Origin: Adiantum capillus-veneris
Taxonomy: Eukaryota > Streptophyta > Polypodiopsida > Polypodiales > Pteridaceae
Direction: 5' to 3'
NCBI GenBank assembly: GCA_014529385.2
Contig: CM043945.1
Coordinates: 147,928,241 to 147,992,240 of the forward strand
DNA length: 64,000 nt
The notes beneath the pieces are model-generated. The model was not told the DNA's origin. It worked only from the letters and a program-made list of their open reading frames with translations, and did no database searches. Within the stretch, counting starts at the first letter, position 1. Each line of letters begins with the position of its first letter. Position numbers and translations under genes: made by a program. This document shows positions 37,246 to 50,525 of the stretch, one piece after another.

Positions 37246-37249
37246 CACA

Positions 37250-39224
37250 AAAAATTCACCAGCATCTAGTGAAATTCACACAATTGATCCCAGTTGACCA
37301 ATGCAACCTTGCACTAGAATCCTATAAATGCAGACTCTTGTCAGATATGTATGTGAAATACCTTTTGAAGCAGTTTGCAAGGCACTCTAAACATGTCTCC
37401 ACTCTAGCAGACTTGATGCCGTATAATTCAATTACAAAAATGCCTCTCCAAATAGATGAAGTGCATGAATACAAGCTAGCTACATATCACTATTGGATTC
37501 TATATGGCCAACATTCCATCATAGCATCTAGAGCTTTTCTGTGCCACAAGAGCACTAAGTATGATTCCAAGCAAGAGTTCTACAAGTTTAGAACTACAAG
37601 GATAGTGGTAGATGCTCCCAAAGAGGTTGTTGTTCAAATATCCAAAATGGAGGAGAAGAATGAAAACATCGAAGCATCAACCTTATGTGGAGGTCTTAAA
37701 GCATGGTCGTAGTCAGTGGATTGCCTACTCTAAACCAACAAAACCCAAGGCAGGATTTCCTGTCAATCATGTGATGCGAGCACCTTGTACGTAAGTTTCT
37801 CTTCTCCATGCTCATTTTCTTTACAAATACGTCTTGAAATAAAGTTATTTTTGTTTTCTTTATTTTAAAGGCCTTTGTAAATGTGGTAAACATCACGTTC
37901 AACCATCAATCATTTTCCAATAAATAAGGACACATGGTCATGTATGATGATGAAATCTATGACCAATGGGTAAACATCTTGGAGAAGTATCAGGCATCAA
38001 CTGCTCGTGGGAAACATCCATGCATAAAAACCTTTAGATGCCTAAAAGGTTTATAAGATAGTGATGTCAATTTACTATAACATGAGCTGATAGAAGAGAA
38101 GATATGCTTACTGATGCAACCACATCAAGTAGACATGCTCAACCTCTCTGCACGTGCAATGAACTTAAATCAAACCAAGGTTTTTGTGGCTCAAATGTTG
38201 ATGGTGTTTAAAGAGATAGATTCGCCAGTAGTAGTTACCTCATGGGAAGAATTTAAGTCTCATTATAACATTATAGATGAGATCTATAAATCTCACTTCA
38301 CCAGTTGTACTCAATGGCTTAATATTGAGCTACAAAAAGAAAAGGAGAAACATCCACTTCCAAAAATCACCAAGGGATATCTGCAATGGATCATTGCACA
38401 AAATAATGGCACTTCTAATTTTCAATTCACTTTACCATGGACAATGAAGTGCATTGGAAAGAATTTGGAAGGCAATGAGTTTTATCGCATTGAGATACCT
38501 CTACAATTGGTGTTGGTGTCTGTATCATAGATACAACACACAAAAGTCTTATATCTAGTGGGTGGAGTGCTATCCAATTTGGTAAAGTAATTGATGAAGT
38601 ATGTGTGATGACACATCAACCATCAAAGTTTGTAATTGCTATCTTAGTCAAGTATCAACATGATGCCTCCCTAGAGAAGCTAATTTTTGAAAAATCTGAT
38701 GATATGAAATGCATGTTCGAACTTTGAGCTCCTTAATAGATAAGAGACTGTCCAAACATGTGCTCTTTTTGTGAAGTACTTTTTGGGTTTTGGGCATTCT
38801 TTAGTCAAGGAGAGAAATACACCAACTATTCTAGTATTAAAGAGTCATTGTTGGAGCCAATGCATTCTCTCTACATCAACAACGACAAGTATGATGCTGT
38901 GACCATGGCGAAGCCTTTTTTATGCATCATGCAATCAAATACATTTGTGTCAAAGAAGATGATCAAGTAATAGAAATCTTCTCATTAGGCTATGGGACTA
39001 AAGAGGCACTACAACAACAAAAAAAGGTAATATCAATTGCCTGTACCGATGATCAAATGACACAATTGCAAGATCTTTGTCATTCCACAGTGGACGAAGA
39101 ACTTGATCTTAGAAGGTGGGAAAGTGTAGATACCATAGAGATAGTCAATGCCAAGGAGTCACAGGAAGAAGAAATTGAAGAACCATTGGATGCAAGTGCT
39201 GATGCAACTACCAATGCACTTTGA
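37250..39224 (+). pseudogene. Broken multi-part gene of unknown family, one candidate intron
   Basis: Coding character begins just inside the satellite edge. Pieces: 37250-37712 (includes YHYWILYGQHSIIASRAFL and a FRTTRIVVDAPKEVVVQISK segment), a shifted piece to 37794 (KAGFPVNHVMRAPCT), 37870-38050, 38114-38530 (WEEFKSHYNIIDEIYKSHF, TKGYLQWIIAQNNGTSNF) and 38922-39224 (YGTKEALQQQKKVISIACT, acidic tail). A possible intron, GTAAGT to TTTTAAAG, spans 37791-37870. The ILYGQHSI motif faintly recalls ParB-like DGQHR/GQH nuclease-fold motifs, a low-confidence impression. At least three stops and two shifts; not functional as it stands. Retention of an intron would argue against retrocopying. Confidence 0.45.
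37791..37870 (+). other. Candidate relic intron
   Basis: GTAAGT donor, T-rich tract and TTTTAAAG acceptor in an 80-bp AT-rich segment between coding-like pieces. Joining leaves the phase off by two bases, so either the gene was already damaged or the site is coincidental. Confidence 0.35.
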
Positions 39225-39659
39225 CTGTCAGTGTAGATGTGCTAGTAGTATCTTGTCCAACACCCAAATCAACCATAAGTTGTCTGAGCCACACACACTC
39301 AAATGTAGCTATGAAGATTGCACTGTACTCGGCCGTGCAACTAGAAGTGGCTATAATAGAATTCTAGAAAGTCTACAAGAAACAGGTTTAGCTAGCCACC
39401 CATGATATTACATCATTGATGCTTATATTATTATAATTATCATTTTAAATCAACCATTAGGTTCAAAACATTGATATTTAGTTTGTTCATTTTCTCAATT
39501 TATTTAAAAAATGTCAACTTGTGAGATTGAGTTTTTTCACAATAAGTGTATTAAGGCAAATAGTACCCTACATATATATGGTTATAGGATATATTAAGTA
39601 ATACTTTAAAGGTAAGTGAACATAAGATGTTTATTATAATCCATTTATAGTGAGCTAAA

Positions 39660-39910
39660 TAAATCTATGGGTTTGTTTAGAACACCCTATGACTTGAGGA
39701 TCATAGAGTTCTTTGTAGACATGTCCCCTTATGGACTTAGTCCCATAGGATCTCCCAAAACCATTTGAACTACCCTACAACCTTAAGGCCATAGGGTGAT
39801 GACATAGAATCTCTAGAAGGGCACATGAGCATTTGGGATACCCTACGACCTTAGGGCCATAGGATGCAAATCACTTGGCTCTCTATGGAGACACCTTATA
39901 ACATATCACA
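39660..39910 (+). repeat. Degenerate palindromic satellite cores
   Basis: Diverged copies such as CCTTAAGGCCATAGGGTG and CCCTACGACCTTAGGGCCATAGG mark the start of the next satellite domain. Confidence 0.7.
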
Positions 39911-40655
39911 TGACACCTTATGGCTGTTGGTTGTTCTAGTTCACCTAAAGACTGTTTTAGAGTCTCAAAAAAATTATCCTTTGGCCTAACTATCTTGTTA
40001 AAGATCTTAGGGTCATAGTGTGATGATTCTAGACCAAACTTATGGAAGAAGATATGCCAACGTATTGCCTTGAATCATAGGGGTCATATACAATAGGGAC
40101 ATAGATTCCATAGCTTGTGATTAAGTTTTTAATATTCTTGTGAGAATAAAATGAGAAAAAAAAGCCATAAAAGTTTTTTGTCTACAAAATTACAAAATGC
40201 AAGTGTGAATAGCTAATTCATAATCACCTTAAGTCATATTTTAGGTTGAGTGTAAATTCTTTTATTGTGAATTGATGGTGTACACAGTTCAATTAATTAT
40301 CTTCATATTGCAAATAGCTAGATTAAATGTATATTGAACATTTGTTAGATATGTCAAAATAATTTCCTAGACAATAAACATCAAGTATCAAGCGCACATG
40401 GTTTATAAAGCATTTGTTTGTTGGTTTAGGTGAAGATCTAATATTTCAATTGCAACAGGGCTTTATTCAAAGATAGAAAGTGTGAGTATCTTGGTCACAA
40501 CTATGGTTTTGTTTTTCTTCTAGATGATGTTTAGAATTGAAATGGATATCTTGAATTTGTTTTAATAAAGGGAAGCTAAAACTAGTATAGTTTTTTAGCT
40601 TGTCTTGCAACAATTAGAACATCGTATCAAGGTGTATTGCAAAAAAATGGTGCCC
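39911..40655. other. AT-rich interval
   Basis: No gene or clear repeat seen. Confidence 0.3.
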
Positions 40656-42960
40656 ATTAAGAGAATGGTACCATAGGGTGACCAAGGTGCCCATTAAGAG
40701 ACACATTCAAAAAGTACCCTACTACAATCCCAAGGTTATAGAGTTCTCTCTATATTATAAATACAAAAAACCCTATCCCTATGGCCCTAAACACAAAGAT
40801 AGACATATTTTAGGCTCTTATAGATTCTTAAAGATATCAACACAGAGCCATAGGATGAAATATGGGTTTCTTAAAGAAACTTATTATCAACACTCTCTGC
40901 TCTAAGAAATCCTATGGCCCTTAGGCCACATGGTGCAAATATAGAGGTGTATCTATAGGCCTAAGGCTATAAAGTTTTCTCCATTTATACCTATAAAAAA
41001 TCTTATCCATATTGCCCTAAGACCATGAAAAGGTGTATTCTAAGATCTCAAAGTATTTAGGCCATTCTAGGGCACATGATCTCTCATTAGATTAGAGGGA
41101 AACTTATGGCCCTTGAGCTTGTACATTGGCACTCTAAGGCCCTAGCACCATATGATCTCTCATTCAGAGAACAACCTATGGCCCTAGGTCCATATAATCT
41201 CTCATTACAATAGAGGGTAACCTACAGTCCTTGAGCTTATACATTGGCATCCTATGGCCCTAGGGGCATATGATCTCTCATTACAATAGAGGTAAACCTA
41301 CGTCCTGAGGGCTAGAGGGTGACCTAGGTGAGAACGTAAAAGATATAAAAGAGAATCTAGGTCATTCAAGGGTACCTACACGGGCACCATGGCATCCCTA
41401 AGGCCCTTGAGATTATACGTTCGTACGCTATGGCCCTAGGGGTAGAGGATGGCATAACTGTCAATGTAAAAGCTCTCAAATAGCATTTAGGCCATTCAAG
41501 GGCACCTGCATGGGCACCATGGAAAACCTATGGCCCTAGGGCCATAGGATCTCTCATTGGAAGAGAGAGTAAGCTTTGGCCCTTGAGTTTACACATTCAC
41601 ATCTTATGGCTCTAAGTCCATAGGACCTCTCATTAGAATAGAGAGAAACCTATGGCTTTAGGGCCATAGGGTGACCTAGGTGTCAATGTGAAAGCTCTTA
41701 AAGAGAGTTTAGGCCATTCAAGAGCACCTACATGGGTGGCATGGTAGATCTACAGCCCTAGTACCATAGGATCCTTCATTAAAATAGAACGCGATGACCT
41801 ATGGCCCTTGAATTTCTACATTGGTATTCTAATGGCTCTAGGGCCATTGGATCTCTCATAAGAATAGAGGGAAACCTAAGGCCCTAGGGCCCGAGTGGCC
41901 TAGATGTCAATGTATATGATTCAAAAAAGAATTTAGACCATTCAAGGGCACCTACATATGCACCATGTTAGTCATATGGCCCTAGGTCCATAAGATCTAT
42001 CATTGGAATAGAGGACAACCTATGGCCCTTGAGTTTATGCATTGTCACCCTATTCCATAAAACCTCTCATCACAATAGAGGACAACCTATGTCCGTAGGA
42101 CAACATGACCTATATGTCAATGTAAAATCTCTCAAGGAGCATTTAGACCATTCAAGGGAACCTACATGGGCAATAGGGTATCACTATGGCCATAGGATCT
42201 CTTATTACAATATGGGGAAACGTATGGCATTGGACTTATACATTGGCACCCTATGACATAGGCCCATATGATCGCTCATTAGAATAGAGAGAAACATATG
42301 GCTCTAGGGCTAGAGGGTGACCGAGGTTCAATTTAAAATCTCTAAATGAGAATTTAGGCCATTCAATGGCACCTACATGGGCACCTTGGGAGACCTACGG
42401 CCCTAGGACCATAGGATCTCTTATTGGAATAAAGTACAACATATGGCCTTCGAGCTTATACATTGGTACCCTATGGCCCTAAAGCCATAGGATCTCTCAT
42501 TAGAATAGAGGGAAACCTATAACCTACCTATGATCAACATCACATGTCCTAGAAAACATAGTGAGAGCCCCTATGGCCCTAGGGACATAGAGTGCCAATA
42601 TAGAGGTGCAAAACCATGAGCTTGCTGTCCTTCAGGTTCAGAACAAAGCACATTATAGTCATAGGATCATATTGAAAACACCCTATAATTCTAAGTCTAA
42701 ATTTTGCCAATGTAGAGGGTCTAAAGTACCCTATGGTCCCAAGACTATAGATCTTTTTCTATTTTTAATTACCTACAAAGAGAACTCGTTGTGGATCTAA
42801 GACCATAGAAGAAATATTTTAAGCTCAGAAGCAATGTTCAAGATACCTACAAATTTCACCCTATGACCCTTATGCCATAGGGTAAAATGTGTTTTCCTTC
42901 AAGAAACCTATTATCAACACCTTGTAGTCAAAGTTGACCATTCAACCATAAGGCCCTTTA
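40656..42960 (+). repeat. Palindromic satellite, third array
   Basis: Same family and orientation as 34.7-37.2 kb: CCTATGGCCCTAGGGCCATAGGATCTCTCATTAGAATAGAGG-type units (in parts), with TTAGGCCATTCAAGGGCACCTACATGG spacers (in parts). It is less regular at both ends. The 40678-40905 frame is a satellite artefact. Confidence 0.88.
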
Positions 42961-43089
42961 GGGTGGTCCTAAGTTTTCCACGAGTTATATTGCAATGATA
43001 TCCTTGGTCTTATTAAGTGTATTCTCAGATATCTATTAAGTTTATTCTAAGATAGCAAACTTGTCATTTCTAATTTTCTTCCAAGAGTG

Positions 43090-43640
43090 TGACAAAGCTA
43101 GAAATAGGTGTTTTTAAAACTTGGAGTCCTTCAACACAATATTGCGATTGACGAAGTTTCACCTGAGATTGTTGGTACAAAGGATTTTCAAGCTACTAAA
43201 CCTTTTGAGATTGAGGTTGACAAAGTTTCACCTAAGGTTGTTGGAAAAAATTATTTTCAAGAAATTGAACCTTCTAAGAAAGAGTCTATGGATTTCCATA
43301 GCAATCAGAGAGTTCTTGAAGAAGTTGACACAAATCTATAAGGTCCTGAAGGTCAACCATTGGAAAAGAATTTGAAGAATAATGTTATGGAAGTAGAAGA
43401 TTCTATGGATCTCCATAGCAACTAGAGTGTTCTCAAAGAAGTTTACAAAACTCTACAAGTTCCTGAAGGTCAACCATTGCAGCCATTGGAGAAGAATTTG
43501 GAGAGTGATGATATGGGAGTAGAAGGTGAATCAAGTTCCAAAACATATACAAGGTCAGAACAAGAATCCATCCGGAAAATTTTAATAGCTCAAGATCTGT
43601 GAATTGGGGTGCATGGTAATATGGACCTTTCATCCACTGA
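43090..43640 (+). pseudogene. Repetitive acidic linker of a broken gene
   Basis: Protein-like sequence with internal repeats: VSPEIVG and VSPKVVG, SMDFHSNQRVLEEVD and SMDLHSN-SVLKEVY, PEGQPLEKNL and PEGQPLQPLEKNL. Two stops interrupt it. It leads into the phosphatase-like domain that follows and is probably its N-terminal part. Confidence 0.4.
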
Positions 43641-44400
43641 CAGGCCAATGCTAACTATAATATTAAAATTGGGTGGATTTCTTTTGAGATGATGCTGGCA
43701 CAAGTCCCAAAAAAATGAAGAGCTTAAAGTTTCAACATGAGTATATTGTTTTACGACCACGATGCACTGAGTTTTTAGAGACTCTACCTAGTAATTTCAA
43801 TGTTAGGATATGGTCAATTGCTAATGATACACATGTAATGGACATCATCAAGATTCAAGAGGAGGTTGGAGAAAAGTTTCCATTTCTTTATAATTTGGGG
43901 ACAAATCCAATGTCAATCATGTGAAGAATCAAGAATCACTGGCCCGAATAATCCACGAGTAGAAACACTTTTCAAACCGTTGGCTATTGCATCAACAAAA
44001 TTTGGGATTGAATTAAAAAAAATGATTCTAGTAAATGATGCACCATTAAAGGGATGTGTTAATCCTGCATTGAATTGTATTTTTCCACCATTATGCAATG
44101 TTGATGAGGAGGATAATATCCTCCTTGGGATTGGCTACCATATATGCAAGCTCTTCATCATGTCAATGAAATTCTCACAATTACAAGGCCTTATTTATAT
44201 GGACAAGCATCCATAGTGCAAGGACATGAACTTATAATCATGTTCACAAGGTGGTTGTAGAGTGGCAAATGGAAAAATTGGTTTGTCTAGGGAAGACCTA
44301 TTCCACACATAGACTATTGGAAGCTTTCCCTCCTCATGACGATGAAAAAGGTGCAACATTTAGCAATAGTGGAATGTCCACTCAAAATCAGGACAAGAAA
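43640..44400 (+). pseudogene. FCP1/NIF-type HAD phosphatase-like domain, catalytically dead
   Basis: Related to the CTD/NLI-interacting-factor phosphatase domain. Seen in order: ILKLGGFLLR at about 43660, where the family has the DxDG nucleophile motif but both Asp are replaced, then YIVLRPRCTEFLETL, VRIWSIANDTHVMDII, KFPFLYNLG, KPLAIASTKFG, and MILVNDAPLKGCVNPALNCIFPP, matching the conserved DDSP...NP..N.I.PP block (first Asp here Asn). A frameshift lies between 43866 and 43924 and another near 43700. The sequence after 44216 continues with stops. In live members this domain removes phosphate from proteins such as RNA polymerase II CTD; this copy could not. Confidence 0.7.
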
Positions 44401-44814
44401 ATCCTAACGATTGATCGATAAAAAGTGAGGCTTTTAAAGAGTATGAAACCTTTATCAGTCTTAAAAGAAATTGAAGAACTTTGCTTGCTCAGAAATTGGG
44501 ATACAAGGATCCTCCTATCAAAGTACATGAGGCCAATAACTATATAAAACAGTTAAAGATTCAATATGATCTCAAATAGATCTCCATTGATGAGATGATC
44601 GCATAGATTTTTGTAATATTAGATGATCAAGTAGATTTTTGTAATATTACGGAATCTACAAAAGCTCTTTATGTATTTTTTAGAGTGCTTATGCAAATTT
44701 GTCTTTCAATGTTATATGTAACTTTTGACTTTGATGTTCCAAATGCTCAATTTTAGTTTATTGACAGATTCAAATGTTTGTTGTTTTAGAATTTATATCC
44801 ATTGCACCATGAAG
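44401..44814. other. Decayed sequence
   Basis: No gene seen. AGATGATCRAGTAGATTTTTGTAATATT-like text is repeated in tandem at about 44595-44645. Confidence 0.3.
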
Positions 44815-45350
44815 GACAATCTACATGGCCATAATGCCATATATTATGTTATGATCTTAGGGAATTTCCACTTTATAGTATCAACACCCCATGAACCTAA
44901 CGCAATACATTGGCTTATGTTCTTCCACAAGATACTTATTGATTAAGTCTAAGAATAAGTGTCTTGAGAACCTAAGGTTTTTAACAAGGCACTTAAGATC
45001 CCTATATAGATAGCTTCAATAAAAAGCATGGGATTTTTGGGACAAATAACATTATTTTTGACATTCTTAAAGTGCCTTTATGCTATTTAGAAATGACACC
45101 TTATGGCCTTTGGGTCATAGAGATCCATTTGTTCTCTGGCTACACTTTAACAAAGGGTGGCCATATGAAGCTAGACTATTGGCACTGTATGATCGTGCAT
45201 ATGGCCACACTAGTTATCTTAAGGCCAAAGATTGTTATATTAACTTCTACAAGACTTTTATTAATTGTAGTCATAGGAAGCGATGTAATTTGCACCTATG
45301 GCATTAACACCCTATGATCATAAGGCCATAAGTTGACATATGTTTCCAAA
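44815..45350 (+). repeat. Degenerate palindromic satellite cores
   Basis: Isolated diverged arms such as ATGGCCATAATGCCATA and CCCTATGATCATAAGGCCATAA, trailing off to the right with the last traces near 45630-45700. Confidence 0.55.
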
Positions 45351-47740
45351 AATCACTTACCTTGTGTGTATTGGAACTAGAACCTTGTAGCCTTAATATC
45401 ATGGGAGGCTATCTCTAAGCTACATAATGAAAAGCACAAGCCTCTTAATTGCAAACTAGAAATAAAGGCATAGCTCTCTTAGACACACTTAGGCTCCATC
45501 TATTCACAGAGATAAAGGAGGATCTTAGCCTTTCAAGGAGCTTAAAAATATTTAAGAATATTACAAAGAATTTATGTCATTTGGAATCACAGAACCCGAC
45601 AACATATCCACACCATATGTTATCATAACCCTATGAGCTTGAGGCCATAAGACAAAAAAGTTCTCTAATGAGAACTCACTAGAGGGTATCCTATGACCTC
45701 AAAGATACTAAGTCTTCTGGTATTGATCTTTTAATGTCATTCTCAGGTGTGTTTTGAATTTTTTTTACTATTATAATGTCATAATTAGAAGAGATCCTTC
45801 TCGTATTACATCAAGTATCTCATTCAACGTGGAACAATGATTTGATAGGCTACCAACTTCTTTCAAAGAAAAGAAAAAATCTCAATCAAGAAATAGCTTC
45901 AAAAAATCATTAATTTTTGGATTGATGAAGTGAATCCTATGTGAGGACACATCTCTCACTTAAGTAACATTGATAATATAATTTTTTGATGCTCCCATCA
46001 TTTTCTTCTTAGTACTTGTTTTATTTGAGGTAATGAAAACTACCAAAATGATGTTGACAATTGATAGTGCTACCAAAATGGTGTTTGTTGAACACCCTCT
46101 ATCTTGGAGATACTATACTTCTTGCACTTAGTACTTTGTTGTACATGAAATAAAGACTATAAATTTTATATAATGAGTTGTTGGAAATCTTTGTGCACAA
46201 CCCATACTGATTTGGTGTAATCAATTCATAGGCCGCTTATTAGTCACATCAATGGTGTTTTCAAACACCTCCTTTTTTGAGACACTACCTCTACAAGTTT
46301 GAAAGCATGTATTGAAGTTTTGAGAGACCATATCTAAAAGCTTTGTTGAACTTTTAAAGCATGTATTGATGAAAATTTGGCATGTTAATATAGATTCTTT
46401 GGTGCAAACATATATTGTTTGGCACTAAATGACACTATAGGTGCCATAGATGACAAATTATGGTCTTCAAACCATAGGATACTCCACAAAATTATTTAGG
46501 TTTTTTAATTATTAAATGTTAATCAGGTGTTGTACAGACTATAGTATAGTTGATAGTTCTAGAATATATGTGTTGCTTAGTAGAATCCATCTTTATGAGC
46601 TTTGTTTTTTTTTATAAAAGAGTTTCCTTGATACAAATCTATATCAAAAGTCTTCTTATGAAAATTAAAATAGGAAAGTCAAATTTGGGTGCTAGAATCA
46701 TAACATAATATGTAAATTAGGGGAAATTTAAGCTTAAAAATAATAGATTAGCATGATCCTTTTATGCAATCTAGCATTTGGGAAATGGGATTTATCTAAA
46801 ATGGTGTTATAAGGTGGTTTTTGCAACTCTTTAATGATCAAATGACAAACAATTTTCGTGACACACACTTTATACTTGGAGTAAAGATAATTTTCTTGAA
46901 GATATATGTGAAAATAATTTTTAATCATATGCAACTATGTGGTGTTGAAATCATTCGATCCATAAGTACCAAGCATAGGTTCAAGTGAAGTACTCATAAT
47001 GGTTGATAGACTATTAAAAGAGGGGTCTTCTACTCAAAGAATTAGCTAAAATTTTCTTTATCGAGTGGATTGGTATTGAATTTTGGGTTGGAAACTCTGA
47101 ATGAAGATAATCCACTTGCTATGTCCATCAATTTTGGGCTCAAAACTTTGAATGAAAACACCCATTAGCTAATGTTTCCTAGTCTTTAAAGCATGAACAA
47201 TAGCAATCAACTCTTTACAACCACCAATACACTTTTTCACTAGCGTCAATAATGACAACAAAGAATGATTTAAGAAAATCAAGAAATTGTAAAACATGTG
47301 CACAAGTTAAAGCATTTTTCAGCGCATTAAATGAACTTTCTTACAAATCAATCCATTCTCAAAGAGTGTTTCTTTTCAAGAGAAGAGTCAAATCATGAGA
47401 CTTGTAAGCAACTAGTTTTAGAAGGGTAGCAAAATGCCTCTATCTATAGCTTAACCCAACTCCAAGTGCATTGCCATAGATACCTTTCTAGTGCCATGTT
47501 CTCATTTGACCACATTGTCAAACATGCATAGGCTCAAGGTAGGGCTTAGACGTACAAAGCTTGGCATGCTCTGACAATACTTGAAAGATAAAGATAATTA
47601 CCATCATCCTCAAATACCCAACTAGATTACCACAAATCAAGCTTTAAGTTACAACCTAGCAGGCATCTTTGCATGCACTACATGATATTTTATGCATCCA
47701 AGACAAATATTTTACACACTCTCCAACGCCGCGTCGGGTC
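45351..47740. other. AT-rich interval without genes
   Basis: About 2.4 kb with no supported coding sequence. A few faint satellite arms occur (45630, 46460). Confidence 0.35.
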
Positions 47741-47741
47741 A

Positions 47742-49190
47742 TTATGGGCCAAAATCGACAGTGTAAGAAATCCAAAATCCCGCATAATACGATGATTGAC
47801 CAACAAAGTCATGTCGAGTATGCTCTTGTAATACCACTATATCTGCCTTATTTGTATGTACATAATGCCAGATTAGCTTCCACTTATCGTCGTTGCACAA
47901 TTTGTGCACATTATATGTAAAACATCTAACAGGAGAATGCATATGTACAGTAATTACAAGAGAATCATGAGGCACAATCATCAAGTAGAATTGCCCACAG
48001 GCACATCCACCTCCATACTAATAGTCACAATAAAGTAAATTCCATGTGCGTTCCTTGCGAGGGATTTTGATGCATCGACAGTGACACAGATGTTGACCCA
48101 AGCATAGCATCTTTATATGAGTGAACTACTCTATCCCACGCTTCAACTAGCGACTTATGATCATGGGATGCATATGCAAAAGTTCCACCACCTCTCTTAT
48201 CCAAAGTAGGTTTATAATTTCTTGAGACAGGTGAAACACGAGGTTTTGCAGTCTTCTTTGGAATCTGCCAACCATCAGTTGAATCTCCCATTTTGGCTTT
48301 ACCTTTGGTATCAGCCTTTGCAACAGGCTGCAGAGTAGCCATGCTCTTAATTTGATCTTTACCATGTTTGGTATGCATGCTTCCATTATGATCCCCCATC
48401 TTAGGCCACATAGATGAAGAGGAGGGAGAGTCAACATGAGTTCAAGTAGTAGGAACAATAGAGGGCGGAAATTTAAACAAAGACTCTTGGCATTCAAACT
48501 ACATATGACCAAACTAACCACATCTAAAACATGCACCTACAAACTTCCCCCATTTTAGTTTAAATGGCCTTTTACCTACCATTGGATCACTAGAGTCAAC
48601 TGTAATTTATGACGGTGTCGAGTTATCCGCATTCCACAACACACAAAATCTATTGGAAATAGTATCCAAGTTTGGGGGGCATATCACTTTGCCCAACTGA
48701 GCAGCCAAAAGAGGTAAGAAATACTTCTAAGTCCATGGAAATCCGATTATTTCCACCCAAATTGGTCACCTATGTCATATTAAGCTCTGACAATCTTTAG
48801 TGAGCGCCCATGGCAATACACGTGTCTTTTGCATGTTGAAAAACAAAGGCCACATTTTTGACAAATGGGAACAAGCGTCCATGTTTGCAGTAACATCTCA
48901 TAAAACCCACGGGCACCAAAATACACCCCTCCGACTGCCTGTCTTTTTAATAAAATAAATAAATCCATTGACCTACATCTCGTGCCAAGGGCATCTTGCC
49001 AAGGAAAAACAGAATAATCGCATTCAATGCATATTGTGCAACCGGATCCATAAGCTGTTGAACCGGAATAACCACTTCAATAGTAGGTTGTTGGCCTTCC
49101 CAAGCATTTTGAGCATCTGTGAAATCCTCCGACACTCTTTATTGATGTTCATAGCATCCATTGAGGATAGATCAACCTATTTCCTACGCT
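47742..49190 (-). pseudogene. LINE retrotransposon: ORF1 and start of endonuclease
   Basis: On the minus strand ORF1 begins near 49135 (MSEDFTDAQNAWEGQ), with a YALNAIILFFLGKMP and GARGFYEML region like the plant LINE ORF1 domain. A zinc knuckle at about 48489-48532 (CFRCG-FGHM-FEC, C-x2-C-x4-H-x4-C) has two positions now stops, both consistent with CAG to TAG. A basic linker follows (48025-48411). ORF2 starts near 47984 with an apurinic-type endonuclease N-terminus, RCFTYNVHKLCNDDKW and KADIVVLQEH, where the QE is the metal-binding pair. The element is broken soon after, and reverse transcriptase is absent. LINEs usually lose the 5' end, so this 3' loss implies later deletion or rearrangement. 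Confidence 0.75.
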
Positions 49191-50428
49191 CATATACATC
49201 TTTTTTTTCCATGACCCACCAGTGCCGCACTTTCTACAAACGAAGATCTTCTTCAAACAAAGAGCACTACTTGAAACACACTAGACTATCACTTGTTTTT
49301 TTAATTTATCAGAGTTTAATCTTTGTACAAAATATAAAGCTGTACATGAACTTGATCCTGCTCTACAGAAATTTCAACAAAAGGGAGCACCATGAGTTAA
49401 TTCTCCTGAAACCCAATTATTTCAGTAGCAATACACTAGAGTGCCGACCAAAGACAGAAGCAAAACCCTGCACAGACTGATTCCCTGCACGCTCACAACC
49501 ACAAATTGAACCAAAATGTAGACCACAACACACACACACACACTCTCTCACACGCAAGACGTGAGTAGGATCGCACAGTCTGCTAACTTCAGCTGTAGAT
49601 TGTGTAGGTTACCAGTGGGAGAAACGAGCGTACAACAGGAAATAGGTTTTTCTGAGGGTGACTAGAAGCTCATGAGAGTGCTTCTGGGGTTTGCATAGGA
49701 GGACAGGGGGTGTTGCAAGGGGACAAGTAGGGAGCAAACCCAACTTCACCACCTGGAACACACTCATACACACACATACACATTTAAATATGACATTTTT
49801 TTTTAACCTTAGTAGGTGAGAAGCTTTCTATCTCATTCCAAATTTTGGTTCGGATTCCCCTATGACACCTTTGAGCCTCTCTTGACGAGACCCTCACATG
49901 TATATGGTATATGTATCTTCCTCAACACATATTCTCTAATGATACTTGCATACCCTTTGATGTCTATCTGAAGCCTGTATCAGTTAAATTGGATATTGAA
50001 TCTTGATGCATCAAAGAATTTGACATATACATAAATTTTATATAAGTTTATTACTTGGCAAAACATGTTGGAACTCTCTATACGAAGTGACTTCCATGTA
50101 ACTACCCCACCTACCTTCCCTGTGGTCCTAGTTGTTTAAGGCCTTATTTGGCACTTGGTAGATAAAATCAAATGTTCATTTACTTCTCATGTGCATGCAT
50201 CTACACATGCACACACATCCTCCACAGGACTCGCAAGGCTCATCCTCCTAATAGCACCGTGTTCTCTGTAACAGCAATGCATTATCTGTGATAGCCTTGT
50301 ACACACTGTGCTCTGCGAAGTCGTGGATGCACTTTGCTCACGTCTTGCTTACCCAGACTCACGGTTTTAGAGATCGCCATCTCCACTCGCCCTAATTGGC
50401 TCAGCTGATGCGTGAGGATTGTTCAACA

Positions 50429-50525
<97 letters not shown>

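Noticed and set aside
48968-49480. 170-codon plus-strand frame
   Set aside because: Lies opposite LINE ORF1 and its leader and shows no recognisable domain.
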